Below are positions 7,549 to 14,380 of a DNA stretch of 22,594 nt, in pieces. Numbering within the stretch: the first letter of the stretch is position 1; every line of letters starts with the position of its first letter. The notes beneath the pieces were generated by a model, which searched no databases, was not told where the DNA came from, and was given only the letters and a program-made list of their open reading frames with translations. Where the stretch lies: assembly GCA_030592655.1 (NCBI GenBank), contig JAUVIQ010000023.1, forward strand, positions 1-22,594. Reading direction: 5' to 3'. Source of the DNA: Planctomycetales bacterium. GTDB lineage: Bacteria; Planctomycetota; Phycisphaerae; SM23-33. A program made the translations under genes and the position numbers.

Positions 7549-8343
7549 TCATTCCTTCCATTTAAAAAGCGCCTTGGCGTTCTCGAAGCCGATAAGATCG
7601 ACCTGCCTCTGCGACAGACCGCTGTGCGTGAGTTTGTAGGCGGCCATGTCCAGATCGCATATCGGGAAATCGGTTCCGAACAGCACTCTGGCGGCTCCGA
7701 TTTTGTTAATCGTGCTCTCGAAAGCGCCCGCTGTGAACAACACCCAGGCTGAACAGTCCGTCCAGACATTCTCGCAGCCCTTAATCGCCTCGATTCCGTC
7801 CCTCCAGAACCGAAAGCCGCCGAAGTGCGCCATGATAATCCTGGCAGCGGGATATTCTGTCGCCAATTTGGCTATCGCGTGAAAATGCTCCGGCTCGGAT
7901 GAATGGAGATTCAACGGAACGTTCAGTTCGATTGCCTTTTCGATGATCGTGCGAATCTCCGGCGAATCCAGGTCAAAATTCTGCACGTGTGGGCATATCT
8001 CGCCGATGCCGACGAAGCCCATCTCTCTGACAGTATGCTCCATCTCTTCCAGCGACTCGTCCAGGTAGTGCGGGTTCACCGAGCAGTATGCACGGAACAG
8101 GTCGGGGTAATTTCCGGCTAATTCCGCCATGTGGCGGTTGCCGGCTCGCATTTCTCCAGCCGTTGGTCCCATCTCGTCCCCGCCGCTGGAGATGATCATT
8201 TTATCGACGGGAGATTCCCTTACGACCCGTACTATGTCGGCGGCGGAAATCTTCCCTTCGCCCAGGCTGACCAGTTCCCAGTGGAATCCCGGAACGCCGG
8301 GCCCTTGTTTGACAGGCGGATGTGCGTGTACGTCAATAATCAT
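7549..8343 (-). CDS. Amidohydrolase family (TIM-barrel, metal-dependent) hydrolase
   Basis: The frame is open further upstream to 8598, but the family N-terminus MIIDVHAHPP begins at ATG 8343, which has AAAGGAAA a few bases before it; that start gives 264 residues. The metal site looks complete: DVHAH (H6, H8), GIGEICPH, LNLHSSEP, IMAHFGG and LFGTDFP. It resembles the amidohydrolase 2 family; the substrate is unknown. Its start overlaps the end of the DUF1284 gene by 11 bases, and its stop is 3 bases from the lipoprotein start, so the three genes are probably co-translated. It is more similar to the second amidohydrolase (5814-6581) in motifs than in overall sequence. Confidence 0.92.
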   Translation of the reverse strand: MIIDVHAHPPVKQGPGVPGFHWELVSLGEGKISAADIVRVVRESPVDKMIISSGGDEMGPTAGEMRAGNRHMAELAGNYPDLFRAYCSVNPHYLDESLEEMEHTVREMGFVGIGEICPHVQNFDLDSPEIRTIIEKAIELNVPLNLHSSEPEHFHAIAKLATEYPAARIIMAHFGGFRFWRDGIEAIKGCENVWTDCSAWVLFTAGAFESTINKIGAARVLFGTDFPICDLDMAAYKLTHSGLSQRQVDLIGFENAKALFKWKE

Positions 8344-8800
8344 CAGGTTTCCTTTCCGGCCAAAGCCCTTTTTCAATGGCCAAGCCATACTCGGCGAATC
8401 CGCTGGGCGAAGCGCTGGTGCAGTTAGTGCAGATTTCGCCGACGTCGGGTATCCGCTCACGAAGACGCTGCTCCAGATCGCGTGCGACAATCGTTTCACC
8501 GACCTGAAGCCCCAGCCGGTTGAGAATGACGCGGTCCCACCGGCAGAGTTTTTCGTTCTGGGCGGCAATTCCGCCTTCAGCACCCTTGCCCCTGCCACAT
8601 CCTTCGGGTGTCTTTATCGGGCAAATCTCACATACATCGTCGAAATCCGCCGCTACCGTAATCTCCAGGCCGGGATTTTCCCGCAACTTCCGCAGCAGTT
8701 CGGGAATCGCATTGTCGATACCGAAAAACTCCTTCGCTGTCTCCTTACCGGAGCCATAGAAGCAATATGAACAAATCAGATGATGTCCGCGAACCTTCAT
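8333..8800 (-). CDS. DUF1284 cysteine-rich protein, probable iron-sulfur binder
   Basis: This 155-residue protein opens with the DUF1284 signature MKVRGHHLICSYCFYG and carries nine further-spaced cysteines in pairs: CEICPIKTPEGCGRG, KLCRWD and ICTNC. The family has no established biochemical role that I know; iron-sulfur binding is inferred from the cysteine spacing. It directly follows the PreA-GltD fusion (34-base gap) and overlaps the following amidohydrolase by 11 bases, so it could supply electrons to, or assemble with, the iron-sulfur flavoenzyme. The gap before it is a heptamer repeat; the best ribosome site is AGTAGG directly against the ATG, which is weak. Confidence 0.88.
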   Translation of the reverse strand: MKVRGHHLICSYCFYGSGKETAKEFFGIDNAIPELLRKLRENPGLEITVAADFDDVCEICPIKTPEGCGRGKGAEGGIAAQNEKLCRWDRVILNRLGLQVGETIVARDLEQRLRERIPDVGEICTNCTSASPSGFAEYGLAIEKGLWPERKPDDY

Positions 8801-8809
8801 CCTACTGTT

Positions 8810-8837
8810 TCCACTGACTACCGACTACTGGTTACTA
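8810..8837. repeat. Short heptamer tandem array (TAGTCAG-type) after a stop codon
   Basis: On the minus strand the TAG stop of the PreA-GltD gene is followed by TAACCAG TAGTCGG TAGTCAG TGGAAAC, 7-base units that fill the gap to the DUF1284 start. The same TAGTAACC opening and the same unit occur at the ruvA stop (19451-19489). Confidence 0.6.
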
Positions 8838-11498
8838 CTTGACGAGGTTTTCCTCGCCCGTCTGTATCATTTCGATATTGTTATTCGGGCATCGCCATAT
8901 GCACATCCCGCAGGCGACGCAGGCGTCTTCGTCGATGACTGCCCTGCCGTTGGCGTCCATGCTCCATGCGAAGACCTTGCAGATGTCCTTGCAAATCTCG
9001 CACCCTGCCCCGCATCCGCAGGCCAGACAGCGCCCCGCTTCGGCAATGGCCTGGGCCTGCGTCAGCGTCGCGGCGTATTCGTCAAAGTTGGCCGTTCGTT
9101 TATCCGGAGCGACATTCTCCAGAACGAGACGCCGGCGGCGCGTCCTGTCTTCGGTTCTCTCGAGCACCTTGTCCTTATCGACAACGGTTTGCTCGGCATC
9201 ATATTCCAGAGAAGCCTTGTCGCCGGACAGGTACATATCAATCGAAGCGGCTGCGAGTTTACCATCGGCGATGGCGGTTATCACGTTCTGCGGGCCACGA
9301 GCGCAATCGCCCCCGGCATAGACGCCGGCGACGTTCGTCGCGCCGGTGCGTTCATCAGTCTCAATCGTGTTCCACGGCGTAAGTTTCAGGTCCTGCCCCG
9401 CCCGGACCGTTACGCCCTGGCTGACGGCGGGGATTACCGTATCGACATCGAGAGTGAATTCCGTACCGGGAACCTCGACCGGACTGCGCCTTTCGGAGGC
9501 GTCCGGTTCGCCGAGGACGTAATTCAACATGCGAATCTTCTCGACCTTCCCGTCGCCGACAATCTCCTGCGGCGAAACGAGATACATTATCTTGACGCCC
9601 TCTTCCTCGGCTTCGGTTATCTCTTCAGCCGATGCGGGCATTTCGTCTTTGGTCCTTCGGTAGAGGATAAATACCTCATCGGCTCCCAGTCGCAGCGTCG
9701 TCCTGGCCGAATCCACGGCAGTGAACCCGCCGCCGATAACAGCGACCCGCTTTCCAACGTCGGGCTTCTCGCCGAGCGAAACGGCCTTGAGGAAATCGAC
9801 AGCACCGATACAGCCGGTGAGTTCCTCGCCTGCGATGCCCAACTTCATTCCTTCCTGAGCGCCTATACCGAGGAAAATCGCCTCGAAACCGTCGTCGGTG
9901 AGGCTTTTGACGGTTACGTCTTTACCGAAGGCGGCCCCGGTTTTAAATTCCACACCGAGTTCTTTAATTACGTCGATTTCCTTATTTACGTCCTCTTCCT
10001 TCAGGCGAAACGTCGGTATGCACGAAGTGAGCATTCCGCCGAGTTTCGATGCCGACTCGAAGACGGTTACACCATACCCAGCCCGCCCCAGGTCGTACGC
10101 ACACGCAAGCCCCGCAGGTCCCGAACCGATGACGGCTGCCTTTTTATCTTTCCTGTCAGCCTTGTCGTCGAGCAGGCGGGGTTTCCAACCTTCTTTTTCC
10201 GCCATTTCGAGTACGAACCGTTTAATCTCGCGGATCATTATAGGTTCGTCCATCAGGCCTCGGGTGCATTCATCCTCGCAGGGATGATCACACACCTTGC
10301 CGCAGATAGACTGGAGCGGGCTGCGAGACATTATCAGTTGATAGGCCTCCTCGAATTCCTCCTCGGCTACTTTGCGGACATAGCCCTGTGCCGGAACCGA
10401 GTTCGGGCAGGCATAGGTACACGGAGCGACGAGATTTGTGTTTTTGATGCGTGCATTACCGGCGTAGATCGTCAGATCGGGCGCTGAGGTAATGGCCGGT
10501 ACGAGTATGTCTCGCATATCTCGCGGGGCTTTGTAACCCTTCTCTTTCAGGAATTGCTTGAAGCCGTGGACGAATTCCGGCATGAATCCGAATCCATAGA
10601 CCAGCGTCGCGGTGCAGATTCCGATAAGGTCGGCTCCGCACATTATCATCTCTACGGCGTCTTCCCACGTCGTTATCCCGCCCGTTCCGGTCAGGATCGC
10701 GTCGGGTCCGCACATCTTCCTCATCTCATAGACATCCCGCAGCGCGAGAGGTTTCAGCCATTCGCCGTTCATGCAGGCCATTCCGATCTCTTTCTGGAGG
10801 TGATACATTGAGGCGGTCGGGTCGTCGAGGTTAATCGGCGGGATGGCCAGGCGGTTTGCGTTTCCGCCGACGGCGTCAGCGCCGGCGTCCAGGGCGACCT
10901 TGGCTACAGGAGCCTGGCGACTTCCTTCGGGAGTGAGTTTTACAAACAGCGGGATACTGGTTTCGCGCTTGATTGCCTTGACGATCTCGGCTATTGCCTG
11001 CTCGTTTTGGCCGAGACTTGCGCCGGTCTTCGGTCCGCCGGTATCCTTACCGCTGACTTCCACGTTGAAGGACATGTTCGGGCAGCACATGTTCAACTCG
11101 TTAATATGCACGCCGGCGTCTTCGCACTTCTTGGCCATATTGACCCATCCGGCGATGCCTTCATCTCCGGCGTAGGTGATGTTGGAGAAGAGCACCAGGT
11201 TGGGCGCACGCTTGCGACCCTGCTCGATGAGTTTCAGAAGGTCAGCCAGCACCAGTCGTCGCTCGGCAGTGAAGGACAGGAACGTCCTGTCGGGGTAGTA
11301 CCCGTATCGCGGGTACCTGTTGATGTACGGCTCCGGGTCGATGGTCAGTTTCAGCGACGCGCCGCCCCATCCGCACTCGTCCATCCTTTCGAGTTGCTCG
11401 ACCGTCATCGTCGTCGGGCCTGACGAAACGTAGAAAGGATTGCGAAACTTCACACCCGCAACAGTTACGGGAACGTCAAAATCGGCGTACTTTGCCAT
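8835..11498 (-). CDS. PreA-like dihydropyrimidine-dehydrogenase domain fused to GltD-like flavoprotein and ferredoxin
   Basis: This 887-residue redox fusion has, in order: a dihydroorotate/dihydropyrimidine dehydrogenase-like FMN barrel (about 1-335, ending GTGGITTWEDA and ADLIGICTA); an iron-sulfur domain II with C360, C364, C399, C403, C407 and C411; an FAD/NAD(P) oxidoreductase with GSGPAG (458-463) and a second nucleotide loop GGGFTAVDSA (589-598); and a C-terminal ferredoxin part with C824-C840 and a canonical CVACGMCIWRCPN (860-871). These are the parts of PreT plus PreA, or of eukaryotic DPYD, but with the FMN barrel first. In mammalian DPD the FMN loop ends ACGQ with a catalytic cysteine; here it ends GASLGQ with serine S161 and is about ten residues longer. 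Substrate is therefore uncertain; pyrimidine reduction or oxidation is one option. Cytoplasmic, soluble. Confidence 0.9.
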   Translation of the reverse strand: MAKYADFDVPVTVAGVKFRNPFYVSSGPTTMTVEQLERMDECGWGGASLKLTIDPEPYINRYPRYGYYPDRTFLSFTAERRLVLADLLKLIEQGRKRAPNLVLFSNITYAGDEGIAGWVNMAKKCEDAGVHINELNMCCPNMSFNVEVSGKDTGGPKTGASLGQNEQAIAEIVKAIKRETSIPLFVKLTPEGSRQAPVAKVALDAGADAVGGNANRLAIPPINLDDPTASMYHLQKEIGMACMNGEWLKPLALRDVYEMRKMCGPDAILTGTGGITTWEDAVEMIMCGADLIGICTATLVYGFGFMPEFVHGFKQFLKEKGYKAPRDMRDILVPAITSAPDLTIYAGNARIKNTNLVAPCTYACPNSVPAQGYVRKVAEEEFEEAYQLIMSRSPLQSICGKVCDHPCEDECTRGLMDEPIMIREIKRFVLEMAEKEGWKPRLLDDKADRKDKKAAVIGSGPAGLACAYDLGRAGYGVTVFESASKLGGMLTSCIPTFRLKEEDVNKEIDVIKELGVEFKTGAAFGKDVTVKSLTDDGFEAIFLGIGAQEGMKLGIAGEELTGCIGAVDFLKAVSLGEKPDVGKRVAVIGGGFTAVDSARTTLRLGADEVFILYRRTKDEMPASAEEITEAEEEGVKIMYLVSPQEIVGDGKVEKIRMLNYVLGEPDASERRSPVEVPGTEFTLDVDTVIPAVSQGVTVRAGQDLKLTPWNTIETDERTGATNVAGVYAGGDCARGPQNVITAIADGKLAAASIDMYLSGDKASLEYDAEQTVVDKDKVLERTEDRTRRRRLVLENVAPDKRTANFDEYAATLTQAQAIAEAGRCLACGCGAGCEICKDICKVFAWSMDANGRAVIDEDACVACGMCIWRCPNNNIEMIQTGEENLVK

Positions 11499-11530
11499 GA
11501 TTTAACCTGCTTTCAAAAACATATGACCTT

Positions 11531-11655
11531 CTTTAAAGCCCCCGGCTTTAAAGCCCCCGGCACTGCCGGGGGATACATCAACGCTTCAACATCATCCCCC
11601 CCCGCTTCAACATTATCCCCCCGCATCGCGTAGCGATACTACGTATTGCGGGGGG
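11531..11655. repeat. GC-rich repeat block with two hairpins between cluster genes
   Basis: The 158-base gap holds a 16-base direct repeat (11531-11546 and 11546-11561, CTTTAAAGCCCCCGGC), a perfect hairpin CCCCCGGCA/TGCCGGGGG with a 1-base loop (11554-11572), a second direct repeat GCTTCAACATCATCCCCC-like (about 11583-11600 and 11604-11620), and a larger hairpin CCCCCCGCA/TGCGGGGGG (11617-11625 and 11647-11655) that abuts the stop codon of the carbamoyltransferase-like gene. No T-tract follows on the minus strand, so it is more like a REP-type or mRNA-stabilising element than an intrinsic terminator. Confidence 0.75.
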
Positions 11656-11656
11656 C

Positions 11657-12640
11657 TTACTTCACCATCAGCGCCAGAAGCGCCTTTTTCGAGAAAATCG
11701 CGTTTAGCGCTTCTGCCTGAATCTGCGACTTAGGTCCGTCCATAACCTCATCGGTCGCGCAGACGCCACGATGGGCAGGGCCTGAATGGGTGTAAAGCAC
11801 GTCCGGCTTGGCGCAATCCAAAACCTCGTTCGTTACCGTCCATTCGGGAATCTCGACCCGCTTTTCTTCCGGCGACTGCTCGCCGGCGAGCATACTGCGA
11901 ATCAGCGTGCTGGCCTGGATGTAATCAGCGTCACGCACCGCCTCTTTCAGGTCCGTGCATATCTCAAGTCGGGTTCCGGCAGCCTCGGCCTTTGCCTTGC
12001 CCTCGGCGAGAATGTCCTGATTAACGGTCTCGGCGTAAGATTCAGGGATAGCCAGCGTCAGGTTAACCCCCAACACCGGACAAACGCGGATAAACGAATG
12101 CAGAATCCCACGCGCCATACCGGTATAAACAAGGTTTATACCCTCAAGTCGCCCCTTTGTCTGTTCAATCGTCATCAGTTCGCCGATAACGTGCGTAGCG
12201 TGATCGACGGGCGTGCAGCCGTTGAGCACCGGAACGGTCATGTTCTCGCAGGCAAGGTCCATGTCTTCCTGCTTCCAGAGCCTCGCCGACAGCACGTCGA
12301 TGTACTGATTCAGCGCCCGTGCGGTATCGACAATCGACTCGCCCCTTCCCATCTGCGTATCCTTGGCGGCGAGGTAGGCGTTCGACCCGCCCAGTTGCGC
12401 CATCGCCGAAGTGAATCCCATTCGCGTCCGCGTTGATTCATACACGAACAGCAAGCCCTGTACCCTGGTTTTCAGCAGGTCGGCGTAGGTCATGTCGTAA
12501 CGATTTTCCCGGAACCATGCCCCAAGGGCCATAACTTCCTGAAGTTCCTCGCGCGAGAGGACACCGATGTGCGGCAACTGCCTGCCGCGAAGATCATCGC
12601 TCAATTTCGGGGCCGGTGCCCCTGCCAATGATTCCGTCAT
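11657..12640 (-). CDS. Aspartate/ornithine carbamoyltransferase-like protein with altered active-site loops
   Basis: This is a 327-residue member of the ATCase/OTCase fold. ATG at 12640 is chosen because it has AGGAG seven bases upstream; the frame is open to 12709 but that would overlap the preceding gene. The carbamoyl-phosphate loop is intact (YESTRTRMGF, S69-R73), as are ESIVDTARAL and the overall C-terminal pattern ATDEVMDGP. Two hallmark loops differ: HPTQ of the family is HATH (147-150), and the ornithine-binding HCLP is HSGP (285-288). The OTC SMG loop is also replaced (DYIQASTLIRSML). Phosphate binding is thus likely kept while the acceptor is neither aspartate nor ornithine as usual. 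It lies 32 bases after the TIM-barrel gene and before the PreA-GltD fusion. The YgeW type keeps HPTQ and HCLP as I recall, so this is not YgeW. Confidence 0.87.
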   Translation of the reverse strand: MTESLAGAPAPKLSDDLRGRQLPHIGVLSREELQEVMALGAWFRENRYDMTYADLLKTRVQGLLFVYESTRTRMGFTSAMAQLGGSNAYLAAKDTQMGRGESIVDTARALNQYIDVLSARLWKQEDMDLACENMTVPVLNGCTPVDHATHVIGELMTIEQTKGRLEGINLVYTGMARGILHSFIRVCPVLGVNLTLAIPESYAETVNQDILAEGKAKAEAAGTRLEICTDLKEAVRDADYIQASTLIRSMLAGEQSPEEKRVEIPEWTVTNEVLDCAKPDVLYTHSGPAHRGVCATDEVMDGPKSQIQAEALNAIFSKKALLALMVK

Positions 12641-12672
12641 AATCTGCTCCTGATTTGTTACTACCCTTTTTT

Positions 12673-13464
12673 TTATTCCTTCGACGTCATTTTCTTCAAT
12701 TGTCGGCACATGTATCCGGCCAGGTCGAGATTGTTCATCAGATCCGAAATCGGTTCGATAACCGTAACATATCCGTCGAAATTAATCTTCTCCAGCGCAT
12801 CAAAGACGCTCGGGAAGTCTATCCCGCCGGGCGTACCGAACAGATGCTTCTTGTAGTATCGCCCCTCAAATTCCCAATCCGCTTCGGATTCGGACTCGAC
12901 CCGGGCGGCGTCCTGAACCGAGAGGATAAACAAGGAATCTTTCAATTGCTCGATCCCGGCAATGTAGTCGATGTCTTTCTCGAGATAGTTCGTCGGATCG
13001 TACATCAGGCCGAAGTTTTTTCTGTCGATTTCCTTGAGCGTTTTGACGGCCAACTTCGGGGTCTCGAACGGTCCGCCGGTGTGGACCTGTATCACGATCG
13101 CCAGTCCACGTTCCTTTAGGAAATCGGCAGCCTTCTGAATCCATGGTATCTCCTCGAAACCAACCACAAGGTAAGGACAGCCAAGCACTTCGGCCATATC
13201 CGCGAATTTACTCAACTGCTTGAGTGATTCGGCGTCTTTGACACTCCCTGCCGGGAAACGCGAAACGCCGATTCCGATTTTATTCAGCGCGTCGGCCATC
13301 CGGGAGACCTCCTCCATCGACGTATCGGCGTCAATCTGGGTCCGCCTCAATTCGACGGCATCGTAGCCGGACTGTTTGGCAAGTTCGCCGAACTCGGCCA
13401 CGTCCATCTGGCAATACTTGTAATCAACCTCGATGATCCTGCCCGATAGTGAAAATTTCATCAT
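12673..13464 (-). CDS. Sugar phosphate isomerase/epimerase-like TIM-barrel protein (AP endonuclease 2 family)
   Basis: This 263-residue protein of the xylose-isomerase-like TIM-barrel group is recognisable from YDAVELRR, the GCPYLVVGFEE strand, VIQVHTGGPFETP, FGLMYDPTNY and the final YVTVIEP. Glutamate, aspartate and histidine at these strand ends are the usual metal ligands, so a metal-dependent isomerase or epimerase is likely, with the substrate unknown. AAGGAG lies just upstream of two adjacent in-frame ATGs (13464 and 13461); either could be the start. It is the first gene of the nine-gene minus-strand cluster and has a TATAAT in the 53-base gap behind it, so the cluster promoter is probably there. 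Confidence 0.88.
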   Translation of the reverse strand: MMKFSLSGRIIEVDYKYCQMDVAEFGELAKQSGYDAVELRRTQIDADTSMEEVSRMADALNKIGIGVSRFPAGSVKDAESLKQLSKFADMAEVLGCPYLVVGFEEIPWIQKAADFLKERGLAIVIQVHTGGPFETPKLAVKTLKEIDRKNFGLMYDPTNYLEKDIDYIAGIEQLKDSLFILSVQDAARVESESEADWEFEGRYYKKHLFGTPGGIDFPSVFDALEKINFDGYVTVIEPISDLMNNLDLAGYMCRQLKKMTSKE

Positions 13465-13498
13465 GAGTCTCCTTGTACAAACATTTCAACGCCCGGAT

Positions 13499-13504
13499 AT
13501 TATA
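13499..13504 (-). promoter_or_regulatory. Candidate -10 box for the nine-gene cluster
   Basis: Minus-strand TATAAT sits 35 bases upstream of the start of the first cluster gene, in the short gap after scpB. No good -35 hexamer is seen at 16-18 bases, so the call is weak. Confidence 0.3.
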
Positions 13505-13517
13505 ATTGCAAATACGG

Positions 13518-14183
13518 TTAGATTTCTTCGGATTCTTCAGATTCTTCGGATTCGTCCTCGTCGGCATCGGGGTCTTCGGCGTTTTGCTCGGCGGGTTTTG
13601 GGGGCTTTACCTGCGGGATGCGGAGTTGCTCGATTTTGGGAAGGTCCTTCAGGTCCGCCAAGCCGAAGATTTCGAGGAAATATCTCGTCGTCCCGTACAG
13701 TATAGGCCTGCCGATCTCTTCAGCCCGGCCTGCGATGCGAACGATGTTTTTTTCCATCAGCCCGCGAAGCACTTCTCCGCAGGCGACGCCGCGAATGGCT
13801 TCGATGTCAGCCCGCAGCACCGGCTGGCGATATGCAACAACCGCCAACGTCTCCATCGCAGCCTGCGAAAGACGCGACTCCTTCCTGCTGACCGACAGGC
13901 GGGAGATAACCTCGTTGTACTCCGGCAGGGTCTGCATCTGGTATCCGCCGGCGATCTCGACGATGCGGAACGTCCTGCCGGTCTGCTCGTACTGCTCGTT
14001 GAGCGCATCGACAGCCTTGCGAACGGCGCGGACGCCGCCCAGTTCGCAAATTTCCGAGACCTTCGCCGGAGGAAGAGGTTTGTCGGACGTAAAGAGTATG
14101 GCCTCAACCGTCGCAGCCGACTTGTCCTCGGCGGGTTCAACCTGATCTACCTGAAATTCTTCACCAGCGTCGCTATCGCTCAT
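13518..14183 (-). CDS. scpB: Segregation and condensation protein B
   Basis: ScpB is the winged-helix kleisin-associated subunit of the SMC-ScpA-ScpB condensin, which compacts and segregates the chromosome. The 221-residue product shows AAATVEAILFTSDKP-type opening (VEAILFTSDKPLPPAKV), RTFRIVEIAGGYQMQTLPEY, and the strongest signature SQAAMETLAVVAYRQPVLRADIEAIRGV, followed by GRPILYGTT..FLEIFGL. The C-terminus is a low-complexity acidic tail made of EES repeats encoded by a 9-base tandem repeat (about 13520-13555). scpA is not adjacent. The ribosome site is AAGAAAGG before ATG 14183. It is divergent from the secreted beta-helix gene. Confidence 0.95.
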   Translation of the reverse strand: MSDSDAGEEFQVDQVEPAEDKSAATVEAILFTSDKPLPPAKVSEICELGGVRAVRKAVDALNEQYEQTGRTFRIVEIAGGYQMQTLPEYNEVISRLSVSRKESRLSQAAMETLAVVAYRQPVLRADIEAIRGVACGEVLRGLMEKNIVRIAGRAEEIGRPILYGTTRYFLEIFGLADLKDLPKIEQLRIPQVKPPKPAEQNAEDPDADEDESEESEESEEI

Positions 14184-14222
14184 ATAAGGCCTTTCTTCTT
14201 ACCAACTGACGGTGCGCGAAAG

Positions 14223-14257
14223 GTACGTAACACGGGCGTCTCGCCCGTGAATCGTAC
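14223..14257. repeat. Small GC-rich palindrome in divergent gap
   Basis: CACGGGCG (14231-14238) and CGCCCGTG (14242-14249) flank TCT, with outer GTACG/CGTAC pairing. Its place between divergent genes excludes a terminator for either; a REP-like element or protein site is more likely. Confidence 0.5.
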
Positions 14258-14341
14258 AGGATATACATTAAATGACGAAACGGCAAGCCGGGAATCGAAC
14301 AGTCCAGTTTACCATAACGGTATGCTACACTGTCGGGCATC

Positions 14342-14350
14342 TGCTATAAT
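14342..14350 (+). promoter_or_regulatory. Extended -10 promoter for the secreted beta-helix gene
   Basis: TGCTATAAT matches the extended -10 consensus (TGnTATAAT) exactly and lies 30 bases before the ATG at 14381. No clear -35 is seen, as is common with extended -10 promoters. Confidence 0.5.
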
Positions 14351-14380
14351 CCATCCCAACTATCGGAAGGAGACCGGACC

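Noticed and set aside
8344..8598. N-terminal extension of the amidohydrolase to 8598
   Set aside because: The added 85 residues are out of frame with, and opposite in use to, the DUF1284 coding sequence on the same strand; the conserved N-terminus and ribosome site are at 8343.
9189..10487. Plus-strand 432-codon open frame
   Set aside because: It is antisense to the PreA-GltD fusion; a byproduct of GC-rich codon use without recognisable domains.
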